Source of the DNA: Flavobacteriaceae bacterium
GTDB lineage: Bacteria; Bacteroidota; Bacteroidia; Flavobacteriales; Flavobacteriaceae
Reading direction: 5' to 3'
Length of the DNA stretch: 55,832 nt
Assembly: GCA_018699935.1 (NCBI GenBank)
Contig: JABISF010000046.1
Span: forward strand, 1 to 55,832
Shown: positions 53,621 through 55,832 of the stretch, in pieces
Layout of the letters: each line of letters starts with the position of its first letter
Position numbering within the stretch: position 1 is the first letter of the stretch
Made by a program: the position numbers and the translations under genes
Notes under the pieces: model-generated
Seen by the model: the letters and a program-made list of their open reading frames with translations, nothing else
Database searches by the model: none
What the model was told of the DNA's origin: nothing

Positions 53621-54105
53621 GACTTGATGAATCTGCTGTGCCAGCTTTCAGCGGCTGGAACCTCCCAATGCTGATCATAATCTAATTTGGTGTCTACTAA
53701 ATTATTAAAAACGATGGTGTTTTTAGAAACAGAACCCGCTTTACACAGTGCCTTAAAATCCAATAAAGACTTATGGGTCAAGTATGCTCCTTGTTTGAAG
53801 GTAACGTTCATACGATCCATTAGTGCCACTTCAAATTGCTCTTCTAAAGATTGAATAAAGCGTACTGAAGCATCTATGGAACAGCCACTTGCTTCTCCAC
53901 GGGCTTGGTTTACAGCGAGTACTATGAAGCGGTTGTAAGGAAGCTCATAAGCCGCTTCCAAAGCATTTTGATGCGCTGTCCATTGGTCTAAAAAACCTTC
54001 TAATTGTTCTTTGATTAACGGTAGTTCTTCGGATCGAAAAGGTCTGTCGGAAGGATAAATCCACACCCGGGCATCATCTTGAAGTTGTGAAAAGGGTACC
54101 AACAT
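53617..54105 (-). CDS. Conserved small protein of unknown function
   Basis: A 162-residue soluble protein, start MLVPFSQLQDDARVWIYPSD. Relatives in Bacteroidota are usually labelled ABC transporter ATPase without support; no Walker motif is present. Conserved-looking features are a Trp/Tyr-rich N-terminal segment, QVxRGEASGCSIDASVRFI-like motif at about 107-125 and a middle Cys. It overlaps the GH3 fusion start by four bases and follows the CCG-domain gene by two bases, so it belongs to a six-gene minus-strand run. Function unknown. Confidence 0.75.
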   Translation of the reverse strand: MLVPFSQLQDDARVWIYPSDRPFRSEELPLIKEQLEGFLDQWTAHQNALEAAYELPYNRFIVLAVNQARGEASGCSIDASVRFIQSLEEQFEVALMDRMNVTFKQGAYLTHKSLLDFKALCKAGSVSKNTIVFNNLVDTKLDYDQHWEVPAAESWHSRFIKS

Positions 54106-54107
54106 TT

Positions 54108-54890
54108 TTATAAATCTTTAGCGTTTGCAATTAATTCAGCAATATCCATCACTTGGACGGAGGCCTCTTTTTCTTTATTTTTAATTCCATCGGTCATCAT
54201 GGTGTTGCAAAAGGGACAGGCAGCTGCAATAATCTCCGGTTGAACTTTCAAAGCTTGATCCGTACGTTCTATATTGATTTCCTTATTGCCCTTTTCTGCA
54301 TCTTTAAACATTTGTGCTCCCCCCGCTCCGCAACACAAGCCCTTGGATCGACAGGATTTCATTTCCACCAATTGGGCATCCAATTTGCGAATCAAATCTC
54401 TTGGAGCTTCATAGACCTGATTGGCACGTCCCAAATAACAGGGGTCATGATAAGTAATGCGTTTGCCTTTGAAGCGACCTCCTTCGACAGTAAGTTTACC
54501 GGATTCCATCAAGACCTTGAGCAATTGGGTATGATGCATCACTTTATAGGTTCCTCCCAAGTCCGGATATTCGTTTTTTAAGGTGTTAAAACAATGGGGA
54601 CAGGTCGTTACGATCGTTGTTACTCCGTAATGATTTAAACGTTCAATATTTTGGAGGGCTTGCATTTGAAACAAAAACTCATTCCCAGCCCTTTTGGCGG
54701 GATCGCCCGTACAGCTTTCTTCGGTGCCTAAAACAGCAAAAGAAGTTTTGGTTTGATGTAGAATTTTTATAAATGCTTTGGTAATCCTTTTTGCACGCTC
54801 GTCAAAACTTCCCGCACAACCCACCCAAAAGACCACTTCTGGATTTTCGCCCGCTGCATGCATTGCCGCCAAAGTGGGTACTTGTAGCAT
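54108..54890 (-). CDS. Heterodisulfide-reductase-like CCG-domain iron-sulfur protein
   Basis: A 260-residue cytoplasmic protein with two CCG domains. Domain one has VGCAGSFD at about 23-30, Cys60 and TTCPHC at 95-100. Domain two has HDPCYLG at about 148-154, SKGLCCGAGGAQMF at 182-195 and CPFC at 225-228. Each CCG unit usually holds a 4Fe-4S cluster or zinc and passes electrons between thiols or lactate/glycolate-type substrates. With the ferredoxin-like neighbour upstream it probably forms a two-subunit electron carrier, as GlpC/GlcF or HdrB-like pairs do. The substrate is unknown. It starts three bases after the HAD gene. Confidence 0.82.
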   Translation of the reverse strand: MLQVPTLAAMHAAGENPEVVFWVGCAGSFDERAKRITKAFIKILHQTKTSFAVLGTEESCTGDPAKRAGNEFLFQMQALQNIERLNHYGVTTIVTTCPHCFNTLKNEYPDLGGTYKVMHHTQLLKVLMESGKLTVEGGRFKGKRITYHDPCYLGRANQVYEAPRDLIRKLDAQLVEMKSCRSKGLCCGAGGAQMFKDAEKGNKEINIERTDQALKVQPEIIAAACPFCNTMMTDGIKNKEKEASVQVMDIAELIANAKDL

Positions 54891-54893
54891 GAT

Positions 54894-55340
54894 TTAACTG
54901 TTTTTACCGTCGTCAAAAACTTCAATGGTTACCTCTTTTTCAATCAAATCGGTAAACTTTCCATTGTAACGAGTGGCTTTCACCAAATGGTTGTCAATCC
55001 AGTGATAATTTCCTCCTCGGGGTTTCCCCATCAACAAGCTGTGGTATTTAAAACCGTGTTTTTTTAACCATTTTTCGGTCACCTCACGATGCGCTTCAAC
55101 ACGAGAAGTAAAAAAGCAAATCAAATGTCCTTCATCATACCATTTATTGAGCGTTTCCAGCGCATCGGGATACAACTTGGCGGTCAACATACGTTCGGGT
55201 TCCTCATTGGGAATATCATCGCAAATGGTTCCGTCAATATCGATCAGGTAATTTTTGATTCCCTCGGGGAGTACAGGACTCACCACTTCTCCGGCTTCTA
55301 CCTTTTGGTGTAAATAACTTTCTGCTTCTTCTCGTTCCAT
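54894..55340 (-). CDS. HAD-superfamily hydrolase, phosphatase-like
   Basis: A 148-residue HAD-fold phosphatase. The catalytic DxD is Asp34-Asp36 in LIDIDGTICDD; motif II is FTSR at 77-80; Lys106 in GKPRGG and Asp116 in HWIDNH fit motifs III and IV. Relatives are often misnamed phosphoheptose isomerase. It sits in the minus-strand run between two iron-sulfur genes, with the CCG gene three bases downstream. The natural phosphate ester is unknown; a sugar phosphate is likely from the family. Confidence 0.82.
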   Translation of the reverse strand: MEREEAESYLHQKVEAGEVVSPVLPEGIKNYLIDIDGTICDDIPNEEPERMLTAKLYPDALETLNKWYDEGHLICFFTSRVEAHREVTEKWLKKHGFKYHSLLMGKPRGGNYHWIDNHLVKATRYNGKFTDLIEKEVTIEVFDDGKNS

Positions 55341-55353
55341 AATAGTTGTAAAT

Positions 55354-55832
55354 TTAATTTTCTTGAGCCCACAAAAGGCGATCTTGGTTATTAAAAGGCC
55401 ATGGTGCCCCGTTATTTTCTATATTACTCATCATTGAATTCAGCGCATTGGGGGCGGCAGATTGTTCCATTACCAAAAATTGGCGTAAATCCATGATAAT
55501 AGACAGCGGATCAATTTCTATGGGACAGGCTTCTACACACGCATTACATGAGGTACAAGCCCATATTTCTTCGGGCGTGATATAGTCGCCCAAAAGTTGT
55601 TTTCCGTCGGACACTTCCCCTCCTTTATCCGCTGGTGTTCTTCGTTCCAACTCCTCCATACGATCGCGAGTATCCATCATGATTTTTCGAGGAGATAATT
55701 TTTTACCTGTAAGATTTGCCGGACAAACGCTCGTACAACGTCCACATTCTGTGCAACTGTAGGCATTCATCAATTGCACCCAATTGAGGTCATACACTTC
55801 ACTCGCTCCAAATTTTTCGGGAACAGCGGACG
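55354..55832 (-). CDS. 4Fe-4S dicluster protein, C-terminal part (cut by window edge)
   Basis: The frame runs off the right edge of the window. The visible 159 residues contain two cluster motifs, CTECGRCTSVC and CTSCNACVEACP, like HdrC/GlpC or succinate-dehydrogenase-type iron-sulfur subunits. The frame is open through the edge (residues reading SAVPEKFGASEV before the first motif), so the apparent internal GTG start at 55797 is not a true start. In Bacteroidota the usual full protein adds an N-terminal membrane domain. It likely donates electrons to the CCG-domain protein. The HAD gene follows 13 bases later. Confidence 0.82.
   Translation of the reverse strand, partial: SAVPEKFGASEVYDLNWVQLMNAYSCTECGRCTSVCPANLTGKKLSPRKIMMDTRDRMEELERRTPADKGGEVSDGKQLLGDYITPEEIWACTSCNACVEACPIEIDPLSIIMDLRQFLVMEQSAAPNALNSMMSNIENNGAPWPFNNQDRLLWAQEN

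Noticed and set aside
1-55832. tRNA, rRNA, insertion sequences, CRISPR arrays
   Set aside because: None was recognised by eye in the intergenic intervals; a covariance-model scan was not possible.

Overview
This window looks like chromosomal DNA from a member of the Bacteroidota, most likely class Flavobacteriia. The signs are the repeated TAnnTTTG promoter element just upstream of genes, a BshA-type bacillithiol gene, a topoisomerase IV pair, and many families that are typical of that class: DUF4834 with YfhO, the acyl-CoA reductase/ferredoxin/serC/serA block, a GH3-serine hydrolase fusion, and a Dabb lipid-style small protein. No rRNA, tRNA, insertion sequence or CRISPR array was seen. Genes are dense, and both edges cut through a gene (phosphoenolpyruvate carboxylase at the left, an iron-sulfur protein at the right).

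Layout. 1-2960 (minus): M14 carboxypeptidase, Lrp-type regulator, ppc. 3107-4911 (plus): an XRE regulator behind a cluster of repeated operator-like sites, a small lipoprotein and a TerC protein. 4908-9461 (minus): parE then parC. 9622-16700: Dabb protein, YhhN/YchF, YdjC deacetylase, a ferredoxin and acyl-CoA reductase fired from overlapping divergent promoters, then serine synthesis (serC, serA). 16701-17249 holds no intact gene but contains the decayed C-terminal ends of two toxins (RelE/ParE type and MazF/PemK type). 17250-26767: folE, msrA, an ABC ATPase, a TIGR02757 protein, a dihydroorotase-like protein without the usual metal ligands, an esterase, an MBL hydrolase, a conserved protein of unknown function, Bcp peroxidase, a cluster-less endonuclease III, a 48-residue protein and an ECF-type sigma factor. 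27040-37652: uvrA, an envelope operon (DUF4834, YfhO, flippase), an outer-membrane-type protein, a GNAT-like protein and mnmE. 37701-38406: an AT-rich HigB-HigA toxin-antitoxin pair with its own palindromic operator.

The most coherent accessory block is 39382-46415: a Crp/Fnr regulator, a SulP transporter, a persulfide-dioxygenase-like MBL/rhodanese protein, a secreted rhodanese, a membrane desaturase/hydroxylase, a diheme cytochrome that looks like thiosulfate dehydrogenase TsdA, and a secreted DsrE protein. Three 14-base dyads of the form GTnAy-N4-GTTAC lie in front of the SulP, dioxygenase and desaturase genes. I infer a sulfide/persulfide/thiosulfate-handling regulon controlled by the adjacent Crp/Fnr protein. 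The bacillithiol gene bshA a few kilobases away suggests the thiol carrier.

46432-55832 carries a Kazal-type lipoprotein, a DUF1080 protein, a penicillin-acylase-family enzyme, and then a minus-strand run: iron-sulfur protein, HAD phosphatase, CCG-domain protein, small unknown protein, GH3-serine hydrolase fusion and bshA.

Nothing here is a clearly new multi-gene system. The best candidates for new knowledge are the putative sulfur regulon sites, the toxin graveyard, the repeated operator sites in front of the XRE gene, and the metal-ligand-less dihydroorotase.
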